Below, one piece after another: positions 62,830 through 64,000 of a DNA stretch of 64,000 nucleotides (position 1 is its first letter; every line of letters starts with the position of its first letter). Made by a program: the position numbers and the translations under genes. Under the pieces are notes generated by a model. That model made no database searches, was not told where the DNA came from, and saw only the letters and a list, made by a program, of their open reading frames with translations. The DNA lies in assembly GCA_963805985.1 (NCBI GenBank), contig CAWDWG010000009.1:620001-684000 (forward strand). Direction: 5' to 3'. The stretch is from Bog-257 sp963805985. Its GTDB lineage: Bacteria > Acidobacteriota > Terriglobia > Terriglobales > Acidobacteriaceae.

Positions 62830-64000
62830 ATGACTGCAAAATCCAAATGCATTCTTTTCGTTTGCATCGTCGCTCTTTTTGGACTGGCTGGCTGCACTGT
62901 AGGGCCGAATTATCAGCGGCCGAGCGTCGATGTTCCGGGCGCCTATCGCGGCGTTGCGCCGGACGCGTCCGACAAAAGCTACGAGCAATCGCAGCCGCCG
63001 CAGAACACGCCGCAAGCTGCAGCGCAATCCTTGGGAGACGAGAAGTGGTGGAATGTTTTCCAGGATCCGACGCTGCAAGGCCTGATTCGCACCGCGCTGA
63101 AGAACAACTACGACGTCCGCATTGCTGCGACTCGCGTTTTGCAGGCTCAGGCGCAGCTCGGAATCACCCGCGCGGATCAGCTTCCTTCGCTCTCGGCAGG
63201 CGGCAACATTACCAGCCTGCAGAATCCTGCCATCGGTCCAATCCCTTCGTATGAAGTGACGCAGGGCGCGCTAACCGCGTCGGCCGGCTGGAATCCCGAT
63301 TTCTGGGGCAAGTATCGGCGCGCTACCGAATCCTCGCGCGCGACCTTGCTGGCCAACGAGTGGGCCCAGCAGGCGGTCATCTCGAGTCTGGTCGGCAGTG
63401 TAGCCGCGGACTACTTCACGCTCCGCCAGCTCGATCTCCAACTCGAGATTACCAAGCACACCTATGCCGATCGCGAGCAATCGCTGCAGCTGACCCAGCA
63501 ACTGGAGAAGGCCGGAATCAATAACTTGCTCGACGTTCGTCAGTCGGAGCAGCTGGTCTACACCGCAGCCACTGAGATTCCCGACCTTGAGCGACAGATT
63601 GCGCAGGAAGAGAATGCGATCAGCATACTTTTGGGCAAGAATCCCGGCGACATTCCGCGCGGACTTGAAGCTGACGGAAGAGCCGCACGCTCCGGACGTC
63701 CCCGCCGGGCTGCCTTCAGCATTGCTGGAGCGCCGTCCCGACATCCGCGAGGCTGAGCAGAATCTGGTCTCGGCTAACGCGCAGATCGGCGTCGCCAAGG
63801 CTGCGTACTTCCCGCAGATCTCGCTGACGGGCACGGCAGGCTACGAGAGCCCGTCGCTGGTGAATCTCTTTACCGGGCCGGCAGGATTGTGGGACCTGGC
63901 AGGGTCTTTCACGCAGCCGATCTTCGAAGGAGGGCAGGCTGAAGAACGGCGTCCGTCTGTCCCAGGCGCAGAAACAGCAAATGGTCCTCACCTATCAGCA
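62830..64000 (+). CDS. RND outer-membrane factor (TolC/OprM type), partial, two frameshifts
   Basis: The start MTAKSKCILFVCIVALFGLA ends in a lipobox (GLAGC) and CTVGPNYQRPSV is the usual mature start. The first OEP repeat is intact (TRVLQAQAQLGITRADQLPS, LEKAGINNLLDVRQSEQL). The frame breaks near 63661-63664 after GDIPRGL; dropping one base gives KLTEEPHAPDVPAGLPSALL and the second-repeat signature LERRPDIREAEQNLVSANA. It breaks again at the GGG at 63932-63934; dropping one G gives FEGGRLKNGVRLSQAQKQQM. The gene runs off the right edge, 2 bp after the permease stop. Confidence 0.85.

Noticed and set aside
1..64000. tRNA or rRNA genes
   Set aside because: Reading the intergenic regions gave no cloverleaf with a TTCRA T-loop and no rRNA-like segment. 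A covariance-model scan (tRNAscan-SE, Infernal) would be decisive and could not be run.

Overview
The window looks like a chromosomal segment of an Acidobacteriota bacterium, probably Terriglobia or Koribacter-like. The support is indirect: a GC-rich sequence, an ADOP-type permease, an HpnB hopanoid-associated glycosyltransferase, dense small dispersed repeats between genes, and many short proteins typical of that phylum. No rRNA, tRNA, CRISPR array, prophage or intact transposase gene was seen.

Layout. 1-8 kb: a partial MgtE-N/PRC-barrel protein, a ferritin-like protein with a long tail, a DapA-family aldolase, a SAM hydroxide adenosyltransferase, a DUF4097 envelope protein and a membrane fusion protein. 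8-15 kb: a PDZ/membrane/GAF/PP2C phosphatase (frameshifted), a small conserved protein, a CtpA-type protease and an MFS transporter. 15-20 kb: UDP-glucose dehydrogenase, an undecaprenyl-phosphate sugar transferase and HpnB (frameshifted). 20-28 kb: an ADOP permease, a DNA glycosylase, a hybrid histidine kinase and a secreted metallophosphoesterase. 28-32 kb: the threonine operon hom-thrC-thrB behind a Thr-rich leader peptide and attenuator. 32-40 kb: mostly housekeeping (folD, coaE, an HtrA protease, a serine hydrolase, small proteins). 40-50 kb: secG, then an RND efflux operon read leftward (adaptor, two permeases, outer-membrane factor). 50-55 kb: a four-gene redox/hydrolase operon, divergent from a sigma-54 activator. 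55-64 kb: that activator, followed by a probable UAS and -24/-12 promoter, a STAS-like protein, a sigma-factor-like protein and a second RND pump (adaptor, permease, outer-membrane factor running off the right edge).

Most notable. (1) A textbook-like threonine attenuator: a 37-residue leader with nine Thr codons, seven of them ACA, then mutually exclusive antiterminator and terminator helices. (2) A 168-bp MITE-like element with 16-bp terminal inverted repeats in at least four near-full copies. Two copies are flanked by 6-7 bp direct duplications, one of them splitting another repeat, and the internal hairpin shows compensatory changes between copies. (3) A self-contained sigma-54 efflux module in which the activator gene lies just upstream of TCGACA palindromes and a GG-N10-GC promoter that heads the second RND operon.

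Sequence quality. At least seven conserved genes or gene ends carry one-base insertions (near 9057, 18833, 33988, 45831, 51508, 63663 and 63933), plus a 4-bp tandem duplication at 33085. Because every event is an insertion and several hit core genes, consensus error is the first explanation. I annotate these as single genes with a frameshift.
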